Assembly (NCBI GenBank): GCA_944336335.1
Contig: CALVLC010000006.1
Span: forward strand, 1 to 53,291
Source: an uncultured Bacilli bacterium
GTDB lineage: Bacteria > Bacillota_I > Bacilli_A > RFN20 > CAG-826
DNA: 53,291 nt
Direction of reading: 5' to 3'
A program made the position numbers and the translations under genes. The notes under the pieces were generated by a model. That model did not search any database, was not told where the DNA came from, and saw only the letters and a list, made by a program, of their open reading frames with translations. Shown here in pieces: positions 26,851 through 34,863 of this stretch; within the stretch, counting starts at the first letter, position 1, and each line of letters starts with the position of its first letter.

Positions 26851-26871
26851 AGGGAAGTGCATAACTTCCCT
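26851..26871 (+). other. Hairpin between dnaK and dnaJ
   Basis: AGGGAAGT / ACTTCCCT with a 5-nt loop, followed only by TTA. It may be a processing/stability element or weak terminator that lowers dnaJ relative to dnaK. Confidence 0.6.
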
Positions 26872-26896
26872 TTACGATTATATAGAGGTATAAGTT

Positions 26897-28063
26897 ATGG
26901 CAACATCAAAAAGAGATTATTATGAAGTTCTTGGCGTAGATAAGAGTGCAAGCCAAGATGATATTAAAAAAGCATATAGAAAATTGGCTAAAAAATACCA
27001 TCCTGACAACAAAGAAACTGGTGATGCCGAAAAATTTAAAGAATGTACTGAAGCTTTTAGTGTTTTGAATGACCCACAAAAGAGAAAAACTTATGATCAA
27101 TTTGGTCAAGCTGCATTTGATCAAACAGCGGGTGGAGCAAACCCATTTAGCGGAAGCGGTTTTGAAGGATTTAACTTCAATGGTGGCTCATTTGATGATT
27201 TAAATGACATTTTAAACAAAATGTTCGGTGGTTTTGGTGGCGGATTTGGCGGATTCTCTTCAGGATCTTCTTCAAGAAGAGGAGGTCCAAGAAGAGGAGA
27301 TGACACAATGATGCGTATCCGTATTAACTTTATGGATGCAATAAATGGAAAAACAGTCACTATTCCATTAACTTATGACGAAAAATGTAATTCATGTAAT
27401 GGCACAGGCGCCTTACATGGAACAGAATATACAACATGTCCAACTTGTAATGGTCGTGGAAGAGTTTTAACTCAACAAAGAAGTATTTTCGGTATTATTC
27501 AACAAGAAACGGCCTGTCCAGATTGTCATGGAAGTGGTAAAAAGATTAAAACACCATGTCCTGATTGTGATGGAAAAGGCTACAAAAGAGTCAAAAAAGA
27601 AATTGAAGTTAAAATTCCAGCCGGTATTCAATCTGGTCAACAAATTAGAGTTCAAGGAAAGGGCGAAAGAGGCTTAAATGGCGGAGATAATGGTGATTTA
27701 TTCATCGAAGTTGTTGTAGCAAAACATGATTTCTTCACTCGTGACGGAAACGATATCCATATTGATATTCCTTTAGATTTTGTCGATGCATGCTTAGGAT
27801 GTACAATTACAGTACCAACTGTTTATGGCGATACAGAACTTAAAATCGCCGCTGGTACTCAACCTAATGATGTTCTTTGTTTAAAGAATAAGGGTGTTAA
27901 AGATTTAAGAGGAAACGGCTATGGTAATGAATATGTTCATGTTAATTTAAAGACACCAACATATTTAAATAAAGACCAAAAGAAAGCTTTAGAAGATTTT
28001 AAAAAAGCAACATCTAGCGGAGATTCATTCTTCGATAAATTCAAAAGAGCATTTAAAAGTTAA
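26897..28063 (+). CDS. dnaJ: Co-chaperone DnaJ (Hsp40 type A)
   Basis: This 388-residue type A J-protein has a J domain (residues 5-70) with the HPD motif in KKYHPDNKE, a Gly/Phe-rich region ([15 protein letters not shown]), four zinc-finger CxxCxGxG repeats ([32 protein letters not shown]) and the C-terminal peptide-binding domains. It stimulates DnaK ATPase and delivers clients. AGAGGT precedes ATG. It closes the classic heat-shock genes, but the transcript may continue into the TM2 gene and rsmE. Confidence 0.98.
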   Translation: MATSKRDYYEVLGVDKSASQDDIKKAYRKLAKKYHPDNKETGDAEKFKECTEAFSVLNDPQKRKTYDQFGQAAFDQTAGGANPFSGSGFEGFNFNGGSFDDLNDILNKMFGGFGGGFGGFSSGSSSRRGGPRRGDDTMMRIRINFMDAINGKTVTIPLTYDEKCNSCNGTGALHGTEYTTCPTCNGRGRVLTQQRSIFGIIQQETACPDCHGSGKKIKTPCPDCDGKGYKRVKKEIEVKIPAGIQSGQQIRVQGKGERGLNGGDNGDLFIEVVVAKHDFFTRDGNDIHIDIPLDFVDACLGCTITVPTVYGDTELKIAAGTQPNDVLCLKNKGVKDLRGNGYGNEYVHVNLKTPTYLNKDQKKALEDFKKATSSGDSFFDKFKRAFKS

Positions 28064-28100
28064 GCCTTAAAGTTTATACTATTAAGACAAGAGGTTATAT

Positions 28101-28544
28101 ATGCCAAAGTGTAAATATTGTGGTGAAAACATTACTAAATTTGATAAAGAGATTTGCCCATTCTGTGGTGGTAAAAAACCATTAGAAGGGGTAGATTCTT
28201 TTACGGTTGACATCACTCAAACTATAAATACAGTAGACAAAAAAACAATTCAAAACTATAAACAACATAGCAAAGTTGTAAATTCACTTTTATGTATGTT
28301 TTTAGGCATTTTTGGTGCTGATAGTTTTTATTTAGGATATTTCAAGTTAGGAATTAGTAGATTATTAGTAGGTTTAGTTTTTATTATTGGCCTATTTTGT
28401 ATCTTATTTTTTTCTGTAAAATTAGATTTGTTAATTAGTTTTTTAATTAGCTTTGGCTCTATCTTTATAGTTTATTTCATTTTAGGAATAATCGGATTTT
28501 TCTTGCATAATCGTAAAGATAGCAATGGAGTGTTTTTAAAATAA
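28101..28544 (+). CDS. Zinc-ribbon TM2-domain membrane protein
   Basis: This 147-residue protein starts with a zinc ribbon (CKYCG and CPFCGG, residues 4-24), a hydrophilic linker, and then a TM2 domain: LLCMFLGIFGADSFYLGYFKLG followed by two hydrophobic helices and a short tail. TM2 proteins are small membrane proteins of unknown biochemical role. AGAGGTT gives the ribosome site. It occupies the place of prmA in the Bacillus dnaJ-prmA-rsmE order. Its stop overlaps the rsmE start (TAATG). An 11-nt-phased repeat array runs through the TM2 coding part. Confidence 0.82.
   Translation: MPKCKYCGENITKFDKEICPFCGGKKPLEGVDSFTVDITQTINTVDKKTIQNYKQHSKVVNSLLCMFLGIFGADSFYLGYFKLGISRLLVGLVFIIGLFCILFFSVKLDLLISFLISFGSIFIVYFILGIIGFFLHNRKDSNGVFLK
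28322..28376 (+). repeat. 11-nt phased array (5 units) within the TM2 gene
   Basis: Units at 28322, 28333, 28344, 28355 and 28366 begin TAGTT, TAGGA, AAGTT, TAGTA and TAGTA. The only in-frame unit (28344) begins AAG, and the four out-of-frame ones keep TAG. The conserved TM2 protein motif also constrains this DNA, so it is a weaker case. Confidence 0.5.
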
Positions 28545-29260
28545 TGCAAAGATATTTTGCTACTTTAGACAATAATAAAAATATCGTCATTTCACCTGAC
28601 GATATTTTTCATATAACAAAAGTGATGCGAATGAATCTTGGTGAAAATTTCGAAGTTAATGTCGATGGCGATTTAAAAATTGCTGAGATTACCTCCTTGA
28701 AACCATTTGATTTTAAAGTAATAAAAGAGATTAACGAAAACCATGAATTAAATGGTTATGTTAGACTCTTATATTGTTTACCAAAAGGCGAAAAAACAGA
28801 TTTAGTTATTCAAAAAGCAGTTGAGTTAGGCTGTAGTGAAATAGTTTTAATCAATAGTGAACGTTCCATTGCTAAAATAACTAGAGAAAATAAAGCGAAA
28901 AAACTTATTAGATTTAATAAAATTATTAAAGAAGCTAGCGAACAATCAAAAAGAAGTAAACTTTGTACGCTTGAAAACGTTATTAATTTTGATGAAATTA
29001 TTAATTATCCTGCTGATTATTCATATATTGCTTATGAAAATACTAATTTCACAAGTAATGATTTAATAAAAATTTTACCAACACTTAAAGGCAAAACTAT
29101 CAATATCATTATTGGAGCAGAAGGCGGAATCTCAAAAAAAGAATTAGAAATTGCTAAAAATGCAAATTATCAAGAAATTTCACTTGGTAAAAGAATTTTA
29201 AGAAGTGAAACTGCTTGTATTTTTATTCTTTCAATCTTATCTTTATATTTAGACAACTAA
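28544..29260 (+). CDS. rsmE: 16S rRNA (uracil1498-N3)-methyltransferase RsmE
   Basis: This 238-residue SPOUT-class enzyme methylates U1498 of 16S rRNA. The N-terminal PUA-like domain (ITKVMRMNLGE) precedes the knotted SAM-binding domain with YCLPKGEKTDLVIQKAVELG, the IIGAEGGISKKE loop (about residues 187-198) and LGKRILRSETACIF at the trefoil knot. It starts on the A of the preceding stop and has no separate ribosome site, so translation is coupled. The position before mtaB is standard for Bacilli. Confidence 0.96.
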   Translation: MQRYFATLDNNKNIVISPDDIFHITKVMRMNLGENFEVNVDGDLKIAEITSLKPFDFKVIKEINENHELNGYVRLLYCLPKGEKTDLVIQKAVELGCSEIVLINSERSIAKITRENKAKKLIRFNKIIKEASEQSKRSKLCTLENVINFDEIINYPADYSYIAYENTNFTSNDLIKILPTLKGKTINIIIGAEGGISKKELEIAKNANYQEISLGKRILRSETACIFILSILSLYLDN

Positions 29261-29261
29261 T

Positions 29262-30023
29262 ATGGGTGAAGTTTATAACATTTTAAAAAAAGAAAGAAAC
29301 AAAAAAGGTTTATCATCTTGCAAAGAATTAACTTTTTTTCATAAATTTAAAGGAATGCTTAAAAGTAATCCTATATTTTTTAAATATCTTGAAATCGATA
29401 ACGACTTTGACATTATAAAAGCGAATATAATCATCAAAGCCATAATTAATAAGGATGAATTAGATAATGTTATTAACGATATGTATGTTGCTAACGCTAA
29501 TTTAAGCATTGATTCAATAAAAGATGATATTAAAGAAAGAATTAGTGACCTTCCTTATATTGGATATGATAACTATAAAATTTACGTACCTTTCTTTAAC
29601 AAAGCGACCAACATTATTTACTCAAACGAAAGCGAAAAAATGTTTCAATATCCATATGTCGACCTTTATAAAAAGTTTGAGCCATTCTTTGTTGATCCCT
29701 TTGAAACTTATAACATTGATTTATATTCTTCTTTATTTACTCAATTAGTAAAAATATATGAATCTGAGACAGCAGTAGCCTTCTATCATTATGATTTTAG
29801 CGCTATTTTCATCATCAATAGACAAGGAACTTTAGATAATATTATTTATCTTTTCGATAAACATATGAAAAATCCTCATAAATACAATATTATCGAGAAA
29901 GTTAGACCTTTAGTTGAAGCTTATTTTAATAACGATTTAAGTTTATTCATTTACCTTTTATATAAAAATGATTTAGTTAGTTATTACGTTTTTAGAAAGA
30001 TTTGTAAAATATATCAAGTATGA
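29262..30023 (+). CDS. Protein of unknown function between rsmE and mtaB
   Basis: This 253-residue soluble protein belongs to no family I recognise. It has no membrane segment or signal peptide and is rich in Ile, Asn, Tyr and Lys. A mixed alpha/beta pattern is likely, with a Tyr/Phe-rich middle (YDNYKIYVPFF, VDLYKKFEPFFVDPFETY) and a helical C-terminus. The single-base gap after rsmE and the ATGA overlap with mtaB show tight co-transcription in the heat-shock/RNA-modification operon. No metal or nucleotide motif is seen, so no function is proposed. Confidence 0.75.
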   Translation: MGEVYNILKKERNKKGLSSCKELTFFHKFKGMLKSNPIFFKYLEIDNDFDIIKANIIIKAIINKDELDNVINDMYVANANLSIDSIKDDIKERISDLPYIGYDNYKIYVPFFNKATNIIYSNESEKMFQYPYVDLYKKFEPFFVDPFETYNIDLYSSLFTQLVKIYESETAVAFYHYDFSAIFIINRQGTLDNIIYLFDKHMKNPHKYNIIEKVRPLVEAYFNNDLSLFIYLLYKNDLVSYYVFRKICKIYQV

Positions 30024-31312
30024 CATTATTAATAGATTTTTTAGGTTGTAAAGTTAATAGTTACGAAGTTGAAGCTGTTGGAGAAACCTTTTTAAAAAAT
30101 GGTTTTTCTTTTTTTGATAAAGCAAAAGATGAAGAACCTGACGTAATTATTTTAAATACATGTGCAGTCACCCAAACTAGTGTTACAAAAGATCGAAAAA
30201 CCATTAAAAGATATCGTAAAGAATATCCAAAAGCTGTTCTAGTAGTAATGGGTTGTTACGCACAATTTGATTATAAAAATATTAGCGAAAATCTTGATGC
30301 TGATATTGTAATCGGGACATCAAACAGATCGAAAATTTATGATTTAGTCATTGATTTTTTGAAAAATCATAAAAAAGTTTTTCTTAATGATGAAAATAAC
30401 ACAATTAAAAAATACGAAAATATATCTTTAACAAAAACATATTTAACAACGCGCGCCTATGTAAAAATTCAAGATGGATGTAATAATTTTTGTTCATATT
30501 GTTTAATTCCATATATTAGAGGACGCTCAAGAAGTAGAGAAAAAGCTGATATTTTAAAAGAAATATCTTCTTTAATTTCAAACGGAACCAAAGAAATTGT
30601 TTTAACTGGCATTGATATGTCAAGCTATGGACTTGATTTAGAAACAAAAGAAACTTTCAGTGATTTAATAGAATCAATCTTAGTCGAAAATCCAAGTTTA
30701 TATAGACTTAGAATTTCTTCTTTAGAAATCAGTCAAATCGATGATAAATTTTTAGAGTTATTAGCTAAGTATTCTAATTTAGCAAATCATTTACATATTC
30801 CTTTACAAAGTGGAAGCGAAGAAATTGTAAAAAGAATGAATCGAAAATATGATATCGATGGTTTTGTTGCAAAAATTTCTAAAATTAGAGAAATAAGACC
30901 TGATATATCTATAACTACAGATGTTATTGTTGGATTCCCTGGAGAAAGCGAAGAAAACTTCCTTGAAACATATAATTTCTGCCAAAAAATAAATTTTAGC
31001 AAGATACATGTTTTCCCATATTCTATAAGAAGTGGAACGGTTGCCGCAAAGTTTAAAGATCAAATTAATCCAAGTATTAAAAAAGAAAGAGTAAATCGTT
31101 TACTTGCCTTATCAAATAAACTCGAGTATGAATACACTTCGCGTTTTTTTGACCAAGATATCGAATTTTTATTCGAAGATTACGTTAAAGAAATTAAAGG
31201 ATATAGAGGACATAGTTCGAATTATTTAGAATGCCTTGTTGCAAGTGGAGATAATCTAGAAAATAAAACTAAAATTGTTCATTTTACAAAAGATAATTTT
31301 AAATATTTTTGA
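30020..31312 (+). CDS. mtaB: tRNA (t6A37) methylthiotransferase MtaB
   Basis: This 430-residue radical SAM enzyme turns t6A37 into ms2t6A in tRNA-Lys. The N-terminal MTTase domain has LGCKVNSYEVEA (first cluster Cys), NTCAVT and VMGCYAQ. The radical SAM motif CNNFCSYCLIP is followed by RGRSRSR, a VLTGIDMSSYG strand, IPLQSGS and VGFPGES, and a TRAM-like C-terminus. The family MtaB is chosen over MiaB from the GCKVN and GRSRSR motifs and from the dnaJ-rsmE-mtaB order. The stop codon is TGA, one of the direct signs that the standard code is used. A terminator lies 15 bp downstream. Confidence 0.96.
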   Translation: MTLLIDFLGCKVNSYEVEAVGETFLKNGFSFFDKAKDEEPDVIILNTCAVTQTSVTKDRKTIKRYRKEYPKAVLVVMGCYAQFDYKNISENLDADIVIGTSNRSKIYDLVIDFLKNHKKVFLNDENNTIKKYENISLTKTYLTTRAYVKIQDGCNNFCSYCLIPYIRGRSRSREKADILKEISSLISNGTKEIVLTGIDMSSYGLDLETKETFSDLIESILVENPSLYRLRISSLEISQIDDKFLELLAKYSNLANHLHIPLQSGSEEIVKRMNRKYDIDGFVAKISKIREIRPDISITTDVIVGFPGESEENFLETYNFCQKINFSKIHVFPYSIRSGTVAAKFKDQINPSIKKERVNRLLALSNKLEYEYTSRFFDQDIEFLFEDYVKEIKGYRGHSSNYLECLVASGDNLENKTKIVHFTKDNFKYF

Positions 31313-31327
31313 CAGTGTAAAAAATTA

Positions 31328-31353
31328 AAAATACGATAACTATCGTATTTTTT
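31328..31353 (+). terminator. Terminator of the heat-shock/mtaB operon
   Basis: AAAATACGAT / ATCGTATTTT with an AACT loop, then TTTAC. It ends the long transcript that starts at hrcA. Confidence 0.88.
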
Positions 31354-31383
31354 ACTTATTTTTAGAAAATATCAAAAAAATAT

Positions 31384-31411
31384 TTGACTTAAAAATATAT
31401 TTCTTTATAAT
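31384..31411 (+). promoter_or_regulatory. Promoter of rpmF
   Basis: TTGACT (31384-31389), 16 bp, TATAAT (31406-31411). The leader is about 20 nt and carries AAAGGAG (31422-31428). Confidence 0.85.
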
Positions 31412-31436
31412 ATTTGAGAGTAAAGGAGCAAAGATT

Positions 31437-31610
31437 ATGGCAGTCCCATTTAGAAGAACTAGTAAAACTACAAAAAGAATGAGAAGAACACATTATAAGC
31501 TTCATGTAAACGGTTTAAGCGTTTGCTCACACTGTGGCGAAATGATTAAATCACATACTGTTTGCCCAAAATGTGGTTACTACGACGGAAAACAAATCAT
31601 TAAGAAATAA
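31437..31610 (+). CDS. rpmF: Large ribosomal subunit protein L32 (bL32)
   Basis: This 57-residue protein begins [19 protein letters not shown], the bL32 signature, and carries a zinc ribbon with Cys30, Cys33, Cys43 and Cys46 (CSHC and CPKC). It is therefore the zinc-binding form. AAAGGAG stands 8 nt upstream, and a consensus promoter and a terminator bracket the gene, so it is a single-gene transcript. The yceD-like gene that often precedes rpmF is not here. Confidence 0.97.
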   Translation: MAVPFRRTSKTTKRMRRTHYKLHVNGLSVCSHCGEMIKSHTVCPKCGYYDGKQIIKK

Positions 31611-31615
31611 AAAAT

Positions 31616-31638
31616 CTCCATTAAAATGGAGTTTTTTT
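31616..31638 (+). terminator. Terminator of rpmF
   Basis: CTCCATT / AATGGAG with a 3-nt loop, then seven T residues. Confidence 0.92.
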
Positions 31639-31648
31639 ATGCCCAAAA

Positions 31649-31657
31649 TGATAGAAT
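31649..31657 (+). promoter_or_regulatory. Extended -10 of the oxidoreductase gene, leaderless spacing
   Basis: TGATAGAAT ends exactly 6 nt before the ATG at 31664. It lies directly after the rpmF terminator, so there is no room for another promoter or ribosome site. Confidence 0.65.
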
Positions 31658-31663
31658 AATTTT

Positions 31664-32644
31664 ATGAACATTGGATTTTTAGGATGTTCCAAAATTGGAG
31701 CAAGTATAGTTAAAGCTTTAAAAGCAAATTCAAATGCCACGCTTTATGGATGTGCAGCTAGAAATTTTGAAAAAGCTAAAGAATATAAAGAAAAATATGG
31801 TTTTAAAGTAGCATATAAAAACTACGAAGAGATGGTAAAAGACCCAAATATAGACTTTATATATGTTTCAACTTTAATTTCATCTCATTACGAACACGCA
31901 AAATTATGTTTAGAAAACGGAAAACCATGCCTTGTCGAGAAAGCTTTTACGATAAATTCTAAAGAAGCTGAAGAACTTGTCCGTTTATCTAAGCAAAAGA
32001 AAGTATTTTTAGGCGAAGCCATTTGGACAAGATATATGCCTTCTAGAAAAATGATTAACGAATTAATCATGTCTGGGATTATTGGCGATATTTATATGCT
32101 TTCAGCTAATTTATCTTATAAAATCGACGACCAAGAACGTTTGATTAAGAAAAATTTAGGTGGTGGCATTTTATTAGATGTTGGGGTATATCCAATTAAT
32201 TTTGCTTTCATGGTTTTAGGAAGCGACTATAAAGATGTTAAATCAACTTTGATTTATAAAGGAAAAGGCGTTGAAGAAACATGTCTTATAAATCTTTTCT
32301 ACAAAAATGGAATTGTCGCAAATTTATATTCCTCAATGAACGGTAATTCAGATAGAAGTGGTTATATTTACGGGACTGAAGGATACTTAAAAATTGATAA
32401 CATCAATAATCCTAGCTTAATTGAAATTTATGGAAAAATTGATGATACATCTAATGCCATTGAACTTAAAAATAAATTACATATTAAAGAAGATGTAAAT
32501 GGTTATGAATATCAATTTTATGAAGCTTTACTAGCTGTAAAATCAGGAATCAATGAACCTGTCTCAATGCCGCACTCAGAAACCATAAAAGTAATGAAAT
32601 TGATAGATAAAATCAAAAATAGTAGTTATATAGTAAATAATTAG
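31664..32644 (+). CDS. Gfo/Idh/MocA-family NAD(P)-dependent oxidoreductase
   Basis: This 326-residue protein has a Rossmann N-terminus, IGFLGCSKIGASIVKAL (residues 3-19), then the family DFIYVSTLISSHYEHA strand and the EKAFTIN motif (usual EKP, here with the catalytic Lys retained). EAIWTRYMPS (about 121-130) resembles the dihydrodiol/xylose dehydrogenase branch. GGGILLDVGVYPINFA is the usual substrate-domain motif. The substrate is unknown. It is probably translated from a leaderless mRNA, and its TAG stop is the third unit of an 11-nt repeat array. The deoC gene follows 21 bp later. Confidence 0.9.
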   Translation: MNIGFLGCSKIGASIVKALKANSNATLYGCAARNFEKAKEYKEKYGFKVAYKNYEEMVKDPNIDFIYVSTLISSHYEHAKLCLENGKPCLVEKAFTINSKEAEELVRLSKQKKVFLGEAIWTRYMPSRKMINELIMSGIIGDIYMLSANLSYKIDDQERLIKKNLGGGILLDVGVYPINFAFMVLGSDYKDVKSTLIYKGKGVEETCLINLFYKNGIVANLYSSMNGNSDRSGYIYGTEGYLKIDNINNPSLIEIYGKIDDTSNAIELKNKLHIKEDVNGYEYQFYEALLAVKSGINEPVSMPHSETIKVMKLIDKIKNSSYIVNN

Positions 32645-32663
32645 TAGATATTTAGGAGGAAAA
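32620..32663 (+). repeat. 11-nt tandem array (4 units) across the oxidoreductase stop and deoC ribosome site
   Basis: Units at 32620, 32631, 32642 and 32653 are TAGTAGTTATA, TAGTAAATAAT, TAGTAGATATT and TAGGAGGAAAA. Unit three supplies the stop codon of the upstream gene, and unit four contains the deoC Shine-Dalgarno AGGAGG. Confidence 0.7.
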
Positions 32664-32665
32664 AT

Positions 32666-33301
32666 ATGCAATATAACAAATTTATTGATAATACATTATT
32701 AAAAGCTGACGCTACAAAGGATGAAATTCTTGCTCTTTGTGAAGAAAGTAAAAAATTCGATTTTAAATCAGTTTGTATTAATCCAGATTTCATCCCAACA
32801 GCTAAAGAAGCACTAAAAGGAAGCGATGTTTTAATTTGCACCGTCATCGGTTTCCCATTAGGAAGCATGTCAATTCAAGCAAAAGCTTTTGAAGCGAAAG
32901 ATGCTGTCGAAATGGGCGCTGATGAAGTTGATATGGTAATCAATATTAGCGCATTAAAAGATAAAAATTATGAATATGTTTTAAAAGATCTTGAAGCGGT
33001 TAGAGAAGCAACAAAAGGTCATACATTAAAAGTTATCTTAGAATGCTGTTTGCTAACAAAAGAAGAAATTGTTAAAGCATGTGAACTTTGCGTTAAAGCT
33101 AAAGTTGATTTTGTTAAAACAAGTACTGGTTTTTCAAAATGGGGGGCTAAAGTTGAAGATGTAAAGTTAATGAGAGAAACAGTTGGGCCAGAAATGGGAG
33201 TTAAAGCAGCTGGAGGAGTTAGAACTCACGAAGAAATGCTTGAAATGATTGAAAATGGCGCAACAAGAATTGGTACAAGTTCTGGTGCTAAATTAATGTA
33301 A
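32666..33301 (+). CDS. deoC: Deoxyribose-phosphate aldolase
   Basis: This 211-residue class I aldolase splits 2-deoxyribose-5-phosphate into acetaldehyde and glyceraldehyde-3-phosphate, feeding deoxynucleoside carbon into glycolysis. [11 protein letters not shown] is the N-terminal signature, VCINPDFI and CTVIGFPLG follow, and [13 protein letters not shown] (about residues 148-160) carries the Schiff-base lysine. [11 protein letters not shown] is the second conserved lysine motif. AGGAGG gives a strong ribosome site. Its companion salvage gene cdd lies 2 kb downstream. Confidence 0.97.
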   Translation: MQYNKFIDNTLLKADATKDEILALCEESKKFDFKSVCINPDFIPTAKEALKGSDVLICTVIGFPLGSMSIQAKAFEAKDAVEMGADEVDMVINISALKDKNYEYVLKDLEAVREATKGHTLKVILECCLLTKEEIVKACELCVKAKVDFVKTSTGFSKWGAKVEDVKLMRETVGPEMGVKAAGGVRTHEEMLEMIENGATRIGTSSGAKLM

Positions 33302-33368
33302 AAAAGTCTTTATTTTAATTGCCATATTTGGTAAACTTTTCGTTGCAAAGATTGGAGGTGAAAGTAAG

Positions 33369-33542
33369 ATGTCTAAAGTTGTAGTTAGAGACGGCGAAAC
33401 TCTTGATGAAGCATTAAGAAGATTTAAAAGACAAGTCAATAAGGCTGGAACTATCCAAGAATGCAGAAAAAGAGAATGTTTCTTAAAAAAGAATCTTAAG
33501 AGAAAACTTAAGAGTGAAAACGCTAGAAAAAAATATAGATAG
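33369..33542 (+). CDS. rpsU: Small ribosomal subunit protein S21 (bS21)
   Basis: This 57-residue basic protein starts [21 protein letters not shown], the bS21 signature, and ends in an Arg/Lys-rich helix ([18 protein letters not shown]). GGAGGTG (33354-33360) gives initiation. In Bacillus rpsU also follows the dnaJ-mtaB block, here separated by rpmF, the oxidoreductase and deoC. A terminator follows directly. Confidence 0.97.
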   Translation: MSKVVVRDGETLDEALRRFKRQVNKAGTIQECRKRECFLKKNLKRKLKSENARKKYR

Positions 33543-33548
33543 TTGAAA

Positions 33549-33574
33549 AGATGCAAAAAAATGCATCTTTTTTT
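33549..33574 (+). terminator. Terminator of rpsU
   Basis: AGATGCA / TGCATCT with an A6 loop, followed by seven T residues. Confidence 0.92.
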
Positions 33575-33580
33575 AATTTT

Positions 33581-33622
33581 TGTGCCATAAACTCCTTTTT
33601 ATTAGTGAAAGGAGTTTTATTT
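33581..33622 (+). promoter_or_regulatory. Leader hairpin of the C39-peptidase gene (twin of the comEA leader)
   Basis: AAACTCCTTT (33589-33598) and AAAGGAGTTT (33608-33617) form a 10-bp stem with the loop TTATTAGTG. The comEA leader has the same stem and the loop TAATTAGTG. The ribosome site is inside the 3' arm. A possible -10, TAAACT (33588-33593), overlaps the 5' arm. Confidence 0.65.
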
Positions 33623-34816
33623 ATGCGATATTTTATTAAGCAAATTGGCGAAAAAGACTGTGCATTTACATGTCTTAAGATGCTACTTGCAATTGTCTAT
33701 AAGTCTAAAAAGTTTTTGCTATATCCTCAAAAAGAAGTCGATAAAGCATATTCTTTAGAAGATTTAATGACAATTGCGAGTAAAGAAGGCGTTAAGTTAT
33801 ATGCTTTTAGATTTAAAAATAAGGAGAATCTTTTAAAACAAACCGTTTTCCCTGTTTTAACTCCAATGAGAAAAGGTGATTTTCTCCATATGGTTTTAAT
33901 TAAAAAGATTAAAGGAAATAAACTTTTAGTTTATGATCCAGCCGATGGATGTAAATGGGTAGATTTTTATGATTTTGCTAAAACATGGAATGGAGAGTGT
34001 TTAGAAGTTGCTGAAGTAAAAGGTTCTTTATTTAAAGAAAAGAAATATTCTTTTATTTCGTGGCCCTACAAAGTTTTCGTACCTTTATTTCAACTTTTAA
34101 GTTTTGCTTTCTTAATTTCGGCTTTATTTTTCATTGATAAGAATTATTCATTTTTAATTCCTCTATCGTTTCTTTTTGCCTTCGTTATCTTCGAATTTAT
34201 TTATCGAACATTGTTAATGAGCGAAATGAAAAGTTTTGATACGCATATTTTAACGAATTTAAATTTTAATGATCGAAACTCATTAAGAAATCGTTTTGTA
34301 GAAATGAATAACTTTAAGGTGTTATTGATTGGTGGTCCAGTTCAGATAATAAATAGCATAATAATCATTGTTTTTGGTGCGGCAATCTTATTTTTAAATA
34401 GTTATTTAAATCTAATAAATCTAGTTGTAATTTGCCTCATTACGATATTTATGACTGTTTTAGAAAAGAAATATTATAAAAACACAAAAACAGATATTAC
34501 AAATTATGAAAATCAGATTTTGTCTTTAAAAGAAGACGAAAGCGGTGATATTAAAGAAAAAATTGCTGAACTTAACAAAAAGACTTATGGATTCGTAAAT
34601 TTCATGAATCTTAAAAAGATGATTTTAATCTTCTTAATCATTGTTATCTCTTTAATTTATTGTGCTTTTTCTAACAACATTTCCTTAAATTTTGTTTTAT
34701 TCCATACTTTTATCTATTATTATTTAGCTCAAAACGTAACTAAACTGTATGAATCAATAGAAGCATTTAAAGATAAACCATATTATTTATCAATATATCA
34801 ATATTATTCCGATTAA
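33623..34816 (+). CDS. C39-peptidase membrane protein lacking an ATPase domain
   Basis: This 397-residue protein starts with a C39 peptidase domain (about 1-135): the catalytic Cys13 in QIGEKDCAFTCLKM, His89 in GDFLHMVLI and Asp105 in VYDPADG form the double-glycine leader-peptidase triad. Six membrane segments follow in pairs, as in the membrane domain of SunT/ComA-type peptide exporters, but the chain stops there, with no Walker A or signature motif. The ATPase could be a separate subunit or lost. The start at 33623 has AAAGGAG in the hairpin 3' arm. The shared leader with comEA suggests, but does not prove, a competence or peptide-signalling link. Confidence 0.8.
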   Translation: MRYFIKQIGEKDCAFTCLKMLLAIVYKSKKFLLYPQKEVDKAYSLEDLMTIASKEGVKLYAFRFKNKENLLKQTVFPVLTPMRKGDFLHMVLIKKIKGNKLLVYDPADGCKWVDFYDFAKTWNGECLEVAEVKGSLFKEKKYSFISWPYKVFVPLFQLLSFAFLISALFFIDKNYSFLIPLSFLFAFVIFEFIYRTLLMSEMKSFDTHILTNLNFNDRNSLRNRFVEMNNFKVLLIGGPVQIINSIIIIVFGAAILFLNSYLNLINLVVICLITIFMTVLEKKYYKNTKTDITNYENQILSLKEDESGDIKEKIAELNKKTYGFVNFMNLKKMILIFLIIVISLIYCAFSNNISLNFVLFHTFIYYYLAQNVTKLYESIEAFKDKPYYLSIYQYYSD

Positions 34817-34848
34817 TATGCTAAAAATAGCATACATATTGACATTCA

Positions 34849-34857
34849 TGATATAAT
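34849..34857 (+). promoter_or_regulatory. Extended -10 of ybeY, leaderless spacing
   Basis: TGATATAAT ends exactly 6 nt before ATG. The TTGACA seen at 34839-34844 is only 7 bp from the -10, too close to act as its -35. Confidence 0.65.
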
Positions 34858-34863
34858 AAACAC

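Noticed and set aside
30020-31312. Mycoplasma genetic code (TGA as Trp)
   Set aside because: mtaB, glyS and cdd end with TGA stops followed at once by the next gene, and all conserved Trp positions use TGG.
34839-34857. TTGACA/TATAAT promoter of ybeY
   Set aside because: Only 7 bp separate the two boxes; the extended -10 alone explains the site better.
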